A stretch of 64,000 bases of DNA from JAKAXS01 sp965279065 (GTDB taxonomy: Bacteria; Pseudomonadota; Alphaproteobacteria; Rhizobiales; Hyphomicrobiaceae), in the NCBI GenBank assembly GCA_965279065.1, contig OZ257134.1, forward strand, positions 3,224,001 to 3,288,000. The letters run 5' to 3'. How positions within the stretch are numbered: position 1 is the stretch's first letter; the number at the start of each line of letters is the position of its first letter. Below the pieces are notes generated by a model. It had not been told where the DNA came from and searched no databases. It saw only the letters and a program-made list of their open reading frames with translations. Shown piece by piece: positions 51,585 through 60,570 of the stretch. The translations under genes and the position numbers were made by a program.

Positions 51585-53396
51585 ATGCCGAGCGTGGGTG
51601 AAATCCGCAGACCGGATAACCGTTCCGCAAGGTGTTGGAAAGCGTTGCTCGGGGCCAGTGCTCTCGCAATCTCCGTTTTATCAACACAGGGCGCCATGGC
51701 TGGCGACGTCACGATCGACGATCTCGCCAAGGACGCCGACAGTACCGACAACGTTTTGATGAATGGGCTCGGCTGGCATGCCCAGCGCTTCAGCCCATTG
51801 AAAGACATCACCACCGAAAACGTCTCCCGTCTGGTTCCCGCCTGGGCCTTCTCGTTCGGCGGCGAAAAAATGCGTGGGCAGGAAACCCAACCGCTGGTGG
51901 ACGACGGCGTCATGTACGTCACGGGTTCCTACAGCCGCATGTTCGCCATCGACGTCAAGACCGGCGGTAAGCTCTGGGAATACGCCGCACGCCTTCCTGA
52001 AGGCCTGCTGACGTGCTGCGACGTCATCAATCGCGGCGCCGCCCTGTTTGGCGACAAGGTCTACTTCATGACGCTCGACGCCAAGGTCGTCGCTCTCGAC
52101 AAGAAGACCGGCAAGGTCGTCTGGGCCAAGGAAATTGACGATCCGACCGCAGGTCACACGGCCACAGCCGCACCTCTGATCGTTCCGTCGAAGGCGCACG
52201 GACCGCTGATCGTGACCGGCGTGTCGGGCAGCGAGTTCGGCATCGTCGGGCGCGTCGAAGCCCGTAAGGTCGACAACGGCGACCTCGTCTGGACCCGGCC
52301 GACCATCGAAGGCAACGTCGGGACCCTGAATGGCCAACCTGGAACCATGACCGGCAAGGTCAACGAGTCCTGGCCCGGCGACATGTGGAAGACCGGCGGC
52401 GGCGCACCCTGGCTCGGCGGCACCTACGATCCCGAGACCAAGACCATCTTCATGGGCGTTGGCAACCCCGGCCCGTGGAATAGCCACACCCGGCCCGGCG
52501 ACAACAAGTGGGGCTGCTCACGCATCGCCATCGATCCGGAAACCGGCGAGATCAAGTGGGGCTATCAGACGACCCCGCACGACGGCTGGGACTATGACGG
52601 CACCAACGAGGTCGTTTCTTTCGAGATGGACGGCAAGAAGGTCGCCGCCACCGCTGACCGCAACGGCTTCTTCTATGTGCTTGATCGTGAGAACGGCAAG
52701 TTCATCTCGGCGGCACCGTTCGTTGAGAAGATCAACTGGGCCAAGGGCATCGACAAGAACGGCCGGCCGATCTTCGACGACAACTTCCGTCCGAGCGACC
52801 CGGCAAAGTCGGAAGACGGCAAGAAGGGCAGCTCGATCTTCGCGATCCCGAGCTTCCTCGGCGGCAAGAACTGGATGCCGATGGCCTACAGCCCGCAGAC
52901 CAAGCTGTTCTACATCCCGTCCAACGAATGGGGCATGGACCTGTGGAACGAGCCGATCACCTACAAGAAGGGCGCCGCCTATCTCGGCGCTGGCTTCACC
53001 ATCAAGCCGATCTTTGACGATCACATCGGTGCTCTGAAGGCCCTCGATCCGAAGACCGGAAAGATCGTCTGGAGCGTCAAGAACAAGGCGCCGCTTTGGG
53101 GCGGCGTGCTGACCACCGCGGGCGGCCTCGTATTCTACGGCACGCCCGAGGGCACGCTGAAAGCCATCGACGCCAAATCCGGCAAGGAGCTTTGGCAGTT
53201 CAACACGGGCTCGGGCATCGTTGGCTCGCCCATCACGTGGGAACAAGACGGCGAACAGTACGTCTCCGTCGTGTCCGGCTGGGGTGGCGCGGTTCCGCTG
53301 TGGGGCGGCGAAGTCGCCAAGACGGTGGCTCACTTCAACCAAGGCGCCATGACCTGGACATTCAAACTGCTCAAGACCACAACGGCATCCCGCTGA
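51585..53396 (+). CDS. PQQ-dependent alcohol dehydrogenase 2, lanthanide type
   Basis: The 603-residue periplasmic quinoprotein has a somewhat long leader ending near AMA. It shows the vicinal disulfide (LLTCCDVINRG, 144-145), the metal-site SGSEFG and GNPGPWN, and the catalytic Asp of PHDGWDYDG (336) with the lanthanide-type Asp at 338. GGGAGG precedes the ATG. It closely resembles the enzyme at 5192-6958 along its full length, so the two are paralogues under separate sigma54 promoters. Lying beside prmR, it probably oxidises 1-propanol or related alcohols from propane and passes electrons to PedF. Confidence 0.9.
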   Translation: MPSVGEIRRPDNRSARCWKALLGASALAISVLSTQGAMAGDVTIDDLAKDADSTDNVLMNGLGWHAQRFSPLKDITTENVSRLVPAWAFSFGGEKMRGQETQPLVDDGVMYVTGSYSRMFAIDVKTGGKLWEYAARLPEGLLTCCDVINRGAALFGDKVYFMTLDAKVVALDKKTGKVVWAKEIDDPTAGHTATAAPLIVPSKAHGPLIVTGVSGSEFGIVGRVEARKVDNGDLVWTRPTIEGNVGTLNGQPGTMTGKVNESWPGDMWKTGGGAPWLGGTYDPETKTIFMGVGNPGPWNSHTRPGDNKWGCSRIAIDPETGEIKWGYQTTPHDGWDYDGTNEVVSFEMDGKKVAATADRNGFFYVLDRENGKFISAAPFVEKINWAKGIDKNGRPIFDDNFRPSDPAKSEDGKKGSSIFAIPSFLGGKNWMPMAYSPQTKLFYIPSNEWGMDLWNEPITYKKGAAYLGAGFTIKPIFDDHIGALKALDPKTGKIVWSVKNKAPLWGGVLTTAGGLVFYGTPEGTLKAIDAKSGKELWQFNTGSGIVGSPITWEQDGEQYVSVVSGWGGAVPLWGGEVAKTVAHFNQGAMTWTFKLLKTTTASR

Positions 53397-53412
53397 TTAG
53401 GTCTTGAACTTT

Positions 53413-53447
53413 GAGGCCCGAGCGGTGAAATGCTCGGGCCTCTTTTT
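53413..53447 (+). terminator. Rho-independent terminator of PQQ-ADH2
   Basis: GAGGCCCGAGC and GCTCGGGCCTC form a perfect 11-bp stem with an 8-base loop, followed by TTTTT, 16 bases after the stop codon. Confidence 0.92.
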
Positions 53448-53467
53448 GTCCGAACCTGGTGTGATGC

Positions 53468-54292
53468 ATGCCCGCGCGATGCCGAACGAGACGTCCTGCG
53501 GCCGTTCGGGCGTCCGTCATGGTCTGTATTCTTATGGCCGCATGCGGCGCTGCAATAGCCGCCGACTCGCCGTCGACATCCGCGGACATGGTGGACACCG
53601 CCCTCATCGTCGCCGTCGACGTCTCCCAATCGGTCGACGAAACCCGCTACCGCCTGCAGATGGAAGGCATCGCCCAGGCTTTGGAGGATCCCGGCGTCCT
53701 CTCGAGCGTGATGAGCGGCCCGAATGGCGGGATTCTCTTTTCCATGGTGGCGTGGGCTGACAACGCCCGCCAGCTGATCGGCTGGCATCGCATCAAATCG
53801 CAGTCCGATGCATTGGAGGTGGCCAAGCTCTTGCGCAACCTGCCGCACGAGGGCGGCGAATTCACCTGCATGGCACGCATGCTGCGAACCGTCGCCGTCT
53901 CCATCATTCCCAACATACCCATCGCCGCGCAGCGCGTGGTCGTCGACGTCTCGGGAGACGGCATCGACAATTGCAGCGACATTGATGGCCTGCACGCCGA
54001 ACGCGATCGCGTGCTGGCCCTGGGGGCGACGATCAATGGCCTCCCGATCATCGTTCCGGGTGAAAACGACGTCGTCGGCTCTGGGGCCTACCGCGCTCCC
54101 GGCTACGGCTTGCGGGAGCTACCGCAGCGGCCCGATCAGGAAGCCACCACGTTGGACCAGTGGTTCAAGGCCCACGTCATCGGCGGCCCCGGCACCTTCC
54201 TGATGGCAGCGCAGGGCTACAACGACTTCGGTCGCGCCCTCCGCCAAAAATTCGTGACCGAGATCAGTGACGCCGATCTGACACCTCGCTGA
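53468..54292 (+). CDS. Secreted DUF1194 (von Willebrand A-like) protein
   Basis: The 274-residue protein has a signal peptide (VCILMAACGAAIA) and a VWA-like domain. Its metal-site motif is DVSQSVDETRY, and the later VVVDVSGDGIDN is typical of the DUF1194 family, found in many alphaproteobacteria. The function is unknown; metal-dependent binding of another protein is expected from the fold. The start at 53468 follows the PQQ-ADH2 terminator by only 20 bases, so it needs its own promoter. An internal ATG at 53519 would still leave a signal peptide. Confidence 0.78.
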   Translation: MPARCRTRRPAAVRASVMVCILMAACGAAIAADSPSTSADMVDTALIVAVDVSQSVDETRYRLQMEGIAQALEDPGVLSSVMSGPNGGILFSMVAWADNARQLIGWHRIKSQSDALEVAKLLRNLPHEGGEFTCMARMLRTVAVSIIPNIPIAAQRVVVDVSGDGIDNCSDIDGLHAERDRVLALGATINGLPIIVPGENDVVGSGAYRAPGYGLRELPQRPDQEATTLDQWFKAHVIGGPGTFLMAAQGYNDFGRALRQKFVTEISDADLTPR

Positions 54293-54323
54293 AGAAACTC
54301 TCCGTCTCGAAGCCGCCCATCCG

Positions 54324-54803
54324 TTACTCGGGAATGTCAGGTTCAACCAGCTTGGCCAGCTGTGAGAGCGATTGCTGCCAACCGAGATAGCAGGCTTCGA
54401 CCGGAATCAGTGCTGGTATGCCCGACTGCTCAATCGTGATCTCCGTGCCGACGCTGACAGCCTTCAGGTTCACGGTCACAAGCATGGTGCCCGGCAGATT
54501 CGGATCGTCGAAGACGTCATTATAGCGGATCAGTTTATCTGGGACGAGTTCGAGGTACTGCCCGCCAAACGAATGGCTGTGACCCGTAGTGAAATTTTCG
54601 AACGACATCTTGAAGGTGCCGCCGACCTTCGCGTCCAAATGCGCCACGCTGCAAGTAAAGCCGTAGGGCGGCAGCCATTTGGCCATCGCAGCTGCATTGA
54701 GGAAAGCGCGATAGACCTTCTCCGGCTTTGTCGCGAGGACCCGGTGAAACCGGACGGTGCCGGTGCGTGCCGCACCCTTGTTAGCTTCAGGCTTCTTGGA
54801 CAT
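54324..54803 (-). CDS. AHSA1/SRPBCC-family protein
   Basis: This 159-residue START-like protein has the family's pattern RVLATKPEKVYRAFLNAAAM, KWLPPYGF and a C-terminal GWQQSLSQLAKL. Such proteins bind hydrophobic ligands or act as stress-linked co-factors. The specific role is unknown. It stands alone on the minus strand, convergent with the DUF1194 gene 31 bases away. Nothing links it to the propane genes. Confidence 0.82.
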   Translation of the reverse strand: MSKKPEANKGAARTGTVRFHRVLATKPEKVYRAFLNAAAMAKWLPPYGFTCSVAHLDAKVGGTFKMSFENFTTGHSHSFGGQYLELVPDKLIRYNDVFDDPNLPGTMLVTVNLKAVSVGTEITIEQSGIPALIPVEACYLGWQQSLSQLAKLVEPDIPE

Positions 54804-54947
54804 GGTGTTTTCCTTTTGGCTTCATACGTATACGGCAGCGTCTCATGACGTTTCAGCTGCTCTGATGCCACGACGGGCGGCACCATCCCCCTTCGACACG
54901 TCCCCGAAAGAATTTTCTCGGACCCCCTGAATACCTGCGGTCAACGC

Positions 54948-56438
54948 TCAACGCCGCAGGGCTTTGACGATCTCATTGAAGCGCTTCAGCGGCGCCTGAT
55001 TGCGGATCAACGTCATGGGGACGGAGAAGTGGCCGCGCTCCAGAATGAACAGGTTCTCCGGCGGCAACTGCCAGGAGTGCACCAGTGTTTCGCCGCTCGC
55101 AAACGGGGTGACGCGATCGTAACGGCCGAGCACGGAGACGATGCGTTGCGGATCGAGCGGAGCCGTGGGGGCCGGATCGAGCAGCGACAAGTAGGATCTC
55201 ATCAAGTCCGGCGTCCAACCCTGGTCCGCGACATCACCCGCGGTTCCGAAGATCTCCGGCACCGCTCCTTGCAGGACGACATCGACCATCGAGCCGCAAT
55301 GCGTGATGAGGAGAAGGGCCTCGGGACGCAACTGTTCGGGCCATGACCTGGCGTGCTGCGCACAGAGCTGCGCGATCTGGGCACCCAGGCTCGTGCCGCC
55401 CATCAAGATCGGGCCGGATGACGTTTGGCGTGCCCAATCGGCAATCACGGCCCACTCCTGGAGCGCACCGGCAAACGCGTCGAGCGAACCGAGCGGGAAT
55501 TCGGCCACGATCGGCTCGCCGCCGAACATGCCGCGCTTCACCCGCCGGCCATGCCACGGCGCCTCCGGTCGAATTACCCGGATGCCAAGCGCGACAAGTT
55601 CATCGGTCTCGTCGACGAGACCACGCCAGTGGTCGAACTCGATGCAGATGCCGTGGCCCAGAATGATGGTCGGCGGATTCAATACGCCGATCGGCTCATG
55701 CACGCGCGCGGTTACAGTATCGCCAAGACGAGCGCTCGGGCTCTTGAAGCGCAGCCAAGAATCGCGACCGACAGTCCCGGGAATGGCACGGGAGACGGAG
55801 ATCTGTGGCATGACGGCCGGAGGAGCGACGAACGGAGCGAAGTCTTCGCGGGCCTTGCCATAGACGGCCTCGACTAGGGCCGGCGTCACCGCGGCCATGC
55901 GAGCCCGCGGGATTCGCCGCGACAAGTATCTGATAAACAGCCGGCGCGTGCCATTGAATGCCTGGCTCGCATCGAGCCGTTCGGACTCGATCGCAGCCCG
56001 TTCGACGACCGACACATCGTCTGGGCCGAAGAACGCCCGTTCCCAAGCCGCCTCGAGTGCGCGAATGCGGGCGCGAAGTTCTTCGAGCCGGGCGAGCGCG
56101 CGCTGCTGATGCGGCGTGTCTGTGTACCTCGCGGGCATGGGGACGGCTGAACAGAACGCGCGCGGCCGTCCGTTCGCCACCTGCGCTGCCGCAAAGAGGC
56201 GTGACAAGGGGAAGAAGAGACGGCGCAGCGTGAAGGTCGTCACCCGGTCGAACCACGGCCAGCCCAGCAGCAGGCCGAAAATGCGACGCCGCAGTCCGTG
56301 CGCGCCCGCGCCGGTGCGCAGGTAGGGCTCGGGCCGCAAACCCTCGCCAGTCACGCCCGTTTCATCATCGGCAGCGGCTCCGCTGTCCGACGGTCGGGTC
56401 GCCCGTTCACTGGCCAGACCACGAGGCAAAGGATTCAT
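54948..56438 (-). CDS. alpha/beta hydrolase of unknown substrate
   Basis: The 496-residue protein has a C-terminal alpha/beta-hydrolase fold with an oxyanion segment ILGHGICIEFDHW, the nucleophile elbow GGTSLGAQ, and probable catalytic Asp and His in LGRYDRVTPF and ERGHFSVP. The first 200 residues are helical and basic, with no known domain. The ATG at 56438 is one choice; 56456 is another. It diverges from the acyltransferase gene, so both may act on lipids, but that is only context. Confidence 0.75.
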   Translation of the reverse strand: MNPLPRGLASERATRPSDSGAAADDETGVTGEGLRPEPYLRTGAGAHGLRRRIFGLLLGWPWFDRVTTFTLRRLFFPLSRLFAAAQVANGRPRAFCSAVPMPARYTDTPHQQRALARLEELRARIRALEAAWERAFFGPDDVSVVERAAIESERLDASQAFNGTRRLFIRYLSRRIPRARMAAVTPALVEAVYGKAREDFAPFVAPPAVMPQISVSRAIPGTVGRDSWLRFKSPSARLGDTVTARVHEPIGVLNPPTIILGHGICIEFDHWRGLVDETDELVALGIRVIRPEAPWHGRRVKRGMFGGEPIVAEFPLGSLDAFAGALQEWAVIADWARQTSSGPILMGGTSLGAQIAQLCAQHARSWPEQLRPEALLLITHCGSMVDVVLQGAVPEIFGTAGDVADQGWTPDLMRSYLSLLDPAPTAPLDPQRIVSVLGRYDRVTPFASGETLVHSWQLPPENLFILERGHFSVPMTLIRNQAPLKRFNEIVKALRR

Positions 56439-56589
56439 GTCTATAGCGTGTACCATCCTGATCGCACGGCCGCCAAGTCCGGGCAGCTGGCGGCGGTTTG
56501 CCGTCTGGCGAGTGCGATCTGTATTCGCAATCGGAGCATCATCGGTATACTGCACCGAGAGCGAAAAGTTCGACTCTAAGGACTGGCGT

Positions 56590-58080
56590 ATGGCATCGAC
56601 GGTGACACTGCCGGTATGGCTGGTTGTGATTGCGAGCCTTCTCGCCGGTCTGGCAGTGCTCGATCGCCTGCTTATTCCCAGCTTTAGATGGGCGCTGCGT
56701 GTGCGCGCCAACCGCGCGGTAGACAAGCTGAACACCAGCCTGAAATTGCAGCTCCAGCCCTTCAAGCTCACCAAGCGGCAGGTGCTGATCGACCAGATCC
56801 TGTTTGATCCAGGCACGCTGCACGCCGTCGAAGACTACGCCCGCGCCAACGGCGTCCCGCGCGAGGTCGCGATGGAGAAGGCCAAGCGCTATGCCCGCGA
56901 GATCGTGCCCTCGTTCAACGCCTATGCCTATTTCCGCGTTGGCACCCGGCTCGCGCAGCGTATCTCTCAGATGCTTTACCGGGTGCGACTCGGCCACCGC
57001 AGCGAGGAGCGGCTGTCCGCAGTCGACCCAGGGTCTTCGGTGGTGTTCGTGATCAATCACCGCTCGAACATGGATTATATCCTCGTCACCTATGTTGCCG
57101 CGACCCAGTCCGCACTGAGCTATGCCGTGGGGGAATGGGCACAGATCTGGGGCCTGAGCAGCCTGATCCGCTCCATGGGCGGCTACTTCATCCGCCGCGA
57201 CAGCAGCGATCCGCTTTATCGGCGCATTCTCGGCCGCTACGTCCACTTGGCGACGACGGGCGGCGTCGTGCAGGCGGTGTTTCCCGAAGGCGGGCTCACG
57301 CGGGACGGCGCGCTTCGCGAGCCCAAGCTTGGCCTGCTGGCCTACATGGTTTCAGACTTCGACCGCCAGGGACCGCGCGACATTACGTTCATACCGGTGG
57401 GCATCAACTACGATCGTGTACTTGAAGATCGCATCCAGGTCGCGGCGGCCACGACCGCCGCCGGGCAGAAACCCGTATTCCGTGTTCGCCCGGGACAGAT
57501 TGCCCGTTTTCTTTTTGGCCACCTGTGGCGCAGCCTTCGGGGCCGCAACTACCGCTACGGCTACGCCTGCGTGAACTTTGGCGATGCCGTTTCGCTCAAG
57601 GGTTATCTTGCGCGGAATGGAACCGACTTTCGTACGCTGACACCCGAGGCACGCTTCGCCGCGATTGGGAAGCTGGGGCGCGACCTCATGAACGCGGTCG
57701 GCCGCGTCGTTCCGCCAATGCCGGTTTCGCTCGTGGCAACTGCGTTGAGGGATACGGGCGAAAAGCCGTTGACGGCGTTCGAGGTCAAGGCCCGGGTCGG
57801 GACGCTGATCGAGGCGCTTGAGGCCTCCGGAGTCCATGTCCACGTACCGCGCGCCGACCGCGACTATGCCATCGACGTCGGCTTGCGCATGCTGACACTG
57901 CGCCGGTTCGTGTTGGAAGATGGCGGCACATTCCGCGCCAATCCCGACGAGCATCAGATGCTGACCTACTACGCCAATGCCATTCGTCACTTGCTGCCCG
58001 AGCACCTACCCTGGCCCGCGACGGGCACACACCTCGGACCGCTGACATCACCTGCACCGGACGTACGCTCGGCGCACTGA
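56590..58080 (+). CDS. Glycerol-3-phosphate acyltransferase-like protein (PlsB family)
   Basis: The 496-residue protein has an N-terminal membrane helix (WLVVIASLLAGLAVLDRLL) and acyltransferase motifs: NHRSNMD (HX4D, catalytic His and Asp), GYFIRRDS, FPEGGLTRDG and FIPVGINYDR. It would acylate glycerol-3-phosphate or a similar acceptor at the inner membrane. It is much shorter than E. coli PlsB and resembles the alphaproteobacterial short form. The ATG at 56590 lies at the start of the membrane helix. The longer upstream frame overlaps the divergent hydrolase gene. Confidence 0.85.
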   Translation: MASTVTLPVWLVVIASLLAGLAVLDRLLIPSFRWALRVRANRAVDKLNTSLKLQLQPFKLTKRQVLIDQILFDPGTLHAVEDYARANGVPREVAMEKAKRYAREIVPSFNAYAYFRVGTRLAQRISQMLYRVRLGHRSEERLSAVDPGSSVVFVINHRSNMDYILVTYVAATQSALSYAVGEWAQIWGLSSLIRSMGGYFIRRDSSDPLYRRILGRYVHLATTGGVVQAVFPEGGLTRDGALREPKLGLLAYMVSDFDRQGPRDITFIPVGINYDRVLEDRIQVAAATTAAGQKPVFRVRPGQIARFLFGHLWRSLRGRNYRYGYACVNFGDAVSLKGYLARNGTDFRTLTPEARFAAIGKLGRDLMNAVGRVVPPMPVSLVATALRDTGEKPLTAFEVKARVGTLIEALEASGVHVHVPRADRDYAIDVGLRMLTLRRFVLEDGGTFRANPDEHQMLTYYANAIRHLLPEHLPWPATGTHLGPLTSPAPDVRSAH

Positions 58081-58169
58081 GTCGATTTCCCTGGAGCCTG
58101 AGACGTCCGCTGCACCATAGTGTTCGATCCACCGGCTGGCCGACAAAATGCCGATTCATTCGGCAAGCG

Positions 58170-59909
58170 TCAGTCAGCGGCCACCTGCTCCAGTAGTCCC
58201 TGTTTCGCTGCGGCCTGCGTCGCCGCGGCAGCATCGATCAATCCAGCGCCGGTCCGCCCCGGAGCTGTCGTGTCCAGCTTGCTCGCGGTTTGCGCGAGCA
58301 CCTCGCGGATCTGCGTCAGCGTCAGCGATGGCTGGCGCTGCAGCATGAGCGCCACCACGCCCGAGACGTGCGCGGCGGCAAGCGATGTCCCGCTCGACAC
58401 GTCGTAACCGCCGCCGGGTGCCGCTGCCAGAATGTCTACGCCCGGTGCCGCGATCGCCACGTGTGGGCCCAGCGCCGCCCGCGCAAACAGCCGATCCGAA
58501 TCATCCGTTGCCGTAACCGCGATGACATTGCCATAGGCACCCGGATAGGCCGGAGCTGCCTGCGGTCCTCCGTTGCCGGCCGCAGCGATAAAGATGCTGC
58601 CCTGCCTGGCGGCAGTGTCGATGACACGCGCCAGCAGCGGATCGTCTGGCCCCGCGAAGCTGAGGTTGAAAAGCCGCGCCTTCTGCGCAAAGGCCCAGTC
58701 GATGCCTTTCGCCAGTGCCATTGTTGTCGAAGTCGCGGCGCCGGCACCTCCACCCGCGAACGCCCGCACGCTCAGAATGCTCACCTCCGGCGCCACGCCC
58801 TGCAGGCGACTGCGCGAGCCGATGATTCCGGCAATGGCGGTACCATGCGCCTCCGCCGCTACGCGTCCGTCGTTCAGTGCATCGAATGTCGCCGCAACGA
58901 TACCAGCGATCTCGGGATGATTCGTGTCGATCCCGGTGTCGAGGATCGCCAGACGAACGCCGGCGCCCCGCGCGAGAGCATGCGCGTCGGCAACTCGAAT
59001 TTTCCCGGGCGCATACTGTAGCAGCCGCGCCGGAGCCACGCCGGCGTCGCTTGTGGCAAACGTGAAGTTCGGTTGTGCCAGCAGAACGCGCGGATCGCGC
59101 GCGACAGCGGCGAGCACGTCTTCCAGCGGGCGATTGTCTGCCAGGCCGAAGCGCACCAGCGTACCGCCTGCCAGGGCAATCGCGTGACGCTCCTCCGCGA
59201 CGAGGCGGTGGCGGCGCGTCAGCTCGGCCACGACATCGGCTGCACCGTCCGTCGCCACGAGGACGACGAGTTCCCGCGGACGATGCGGGCGATCACCGAC
59301 AAGAATGTGTATGGCCGGCGGAGCGGACGGTACCGGCTTTGCAGCCTTCGGTGACTTCCCGTTGGCTCCTGAATCATCGATCTCCGGAGTGCTCTTGTCG
59401 GCCGGGATGACGAGCCGCGGCGGGTCGGGCGGCACCACAACGACGCAACGCTTGCCACGCCGTTTGTGTCCGTTCTGGCAGGCACGACCGGGATCGACAG
59501 TCACGGTGTTATCGCCGCCCGTCGGCTTGACGAAAGGTACGCAGTTGCCGCGAAGGCGATACGTCCCGTTCGGGCACGGCGCCACAGTCACGATCTTGCT
59601 GCAGCCCTTGCCTGCGCGCCGCGTCATGCCCGATGGGCAGGTCGTCGCGATGCCGGTTATTTTCCCACCGTCGACGCAGCGCTGCCCGTGGCACTTGCCC
59701 AGTTGCGTGCCGCCGAAACGCGGCAGAACCGGCCGGATGGGACGACGCGGCAGCACGAAGCGCGGTTGCATGGCAAGGCCAACGCCCCCCGCCCCCGTCG
59801 ACCCGGCAAAGCGCAAAAAGCGTCTGGCGTCAGCACTCTCTGCAGGTGCAGCGAAACTGACACTCGCAAGCACCACGCTCACGGCGGCGGCGATGGCTGA
59901 GAATTTCAT
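58170..59909 (-). CDS. Secreted subtilisin-like serine protease with prodomain (peptidase S8)
   Basis: The 579-residue protein has a signal peptide, then a region with eight cysteines in CxxG-type repeats (about 73-155) and a proline-rich linker. An I9-like prodomain follows (about 212-285: ELVVLVAT, then LVRFGLADN, then ARDPRVLLAQPN), and then the catalytic domain. The triad is Asp324 (ILDTGID), His355 (AEAHGTAIAG) and Ser509 (SSGTSLAAAHVSG), with Asn446 at the oxyanion hole. All residues are intact. It starts three bases after the anti-sigma gene stop, so it is the third gene of an ECF operon. Confidence 0.9.
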   Translation of the reverse strand: MKFSAIAAAVSVVLASVSFAAPAESADARRFLRFAGSTGAGGVGLAMQPRFVLPRRPIRPVLPRFGGTQLGKCHGQRCVDGGKITGIATTCPSGMTRRAGKGCSKIVTVAPCPNGTYRLRGNCVPFVKPTGGDNTVTVDPGRACQNGHKRRGKRCVVVVPPDPPRLVIPADKSTPEIDDSGANGKSPKAAKPVPSAPPAIHILVGDRPHRPRELVVLVATDGAADVVAELTRRHRLVAEERHAIALAGGTLVRFGLADNRPLEDVLAAVARDPRVLLAQPNFTFATSDAGVAPARLLQYAPGKIRVADAHALARGAGVRLAILDTGIDTNHPEIAGIVAATFDALNDGRVAAEAHGTAIAGIIGSRSRLQGVAPEVSILSVRAFAGGGAGAATSTTMALAKGIDWAFAQKARLFNLSFAGPDDPLLARVIDTAARQGSIFIAAAGNGGPQAAPAYPGAYGNVIAVTATDDSDRLFARAALGPHVAIAAPGVDILAAAPGGGYDVSSGTSLAAAHVSGVVALMLQRQPSLTLTQIREVLAQTASKLDTTAPGRTGAGLIDAAAATQAAAKQGLLEQVAAD

Positions 59910-59912
59910 GGC

Positions 59913-60569
59913 TCACCGCCCCGGCAGAATGACGGCAACCACCGGCGATGCTTTCAGTCGCTCACCCACCAACTGGGCACCCGCGGATCCGCCCGCAGCG
60001 CGCACGCGGAACAACCCGGCGCGCGGGCCGTCGATGAGCGTGAGGCCGTTATCTTTCAGAAACGCTGTCGTGTCCGCCATGGAAGCCTCCGGCTTGAAGC
60101 CAATGAGCAGCTCGACGGCGTCTGCCGGCGGCGGCTCGGTGGGACCTGTAGCGGTTTCGTATACGCCCGTCCGTGTGCCGATGAGTGTTCCGATGGTAAC
60201 AGTCTCAAGCAGGAAGATCGTGCCAAGGGCCGCTGCCGCCAACCCGAGTTGCGACGGCGAAAGCGAGGCAATCAAGGCCGCCAGACGCTCCAGGAACGAC
60301 GGTGCTGACGTGCCGCGAACCGGTCGTTGTTCAGGCAGTGAGCGCAGCAGGCGATCGAATGCCGCCGGATCGGGCCCGCGTAGCGCCTCATTATCGGCGA
60401 CGTTCGCGGCGGCTTCTGCCCGCGCAAGGGCGACGACGCGCTGCATCTCCGGATGCCGCTCCAGATAGGCCTCGACTCGACCTCGCTCGACTGGAGAGAG
60501 CCGCCCCGTGATGTACCACGGCAGCAGGTCTTCAATGTCCTGTTTATCGTCGTGCGAAGACGAGCTCAT
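59913..60569 (-). CDS. Transmembrane anti-sigma factor with prodomain-like periplasmic tail
   Basis: The 218-residue protein has a cytoplasmic anti-sigma segment (DIEDLLPWYITGRLSP, no zinc-binding cysteines), one membrane helix at about 107-131 and a periplasmic part from 132. Residues 151-217 read as strand (VELLIGFKP), helix (DTTAFLKDNG), strand (AGLFRVRAAG), helix (LVGERLKASP), strand (VVAVILP). This order matches the prodomain of the subtilase encoded next. It follows the ECF sigma gene by one base. The role in holding the sigma factor is firm by position; the protease link is inference. Confidence 0.82.
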   Translation of the reverse strand: MSSSSHDDKQDIEDLLPWYITGRLSPVERGRVEAYLERHPEMQRVVALARAEAAANVADNEALRGPDPAAFDRLLRSLPEQRPVRGTSAPSFLERLAALIASLSPSQLGLAAAALGTIFLLETVTIGTLIGTRTGVYETATGPTEPPPADAVELLIGFKPEASMADTTAFLKDNGLTLIDGPRAGLFRVRAAGGSAGAQLVGERLKASPVVAVILPGR

Positions 60570-60570
60570 G

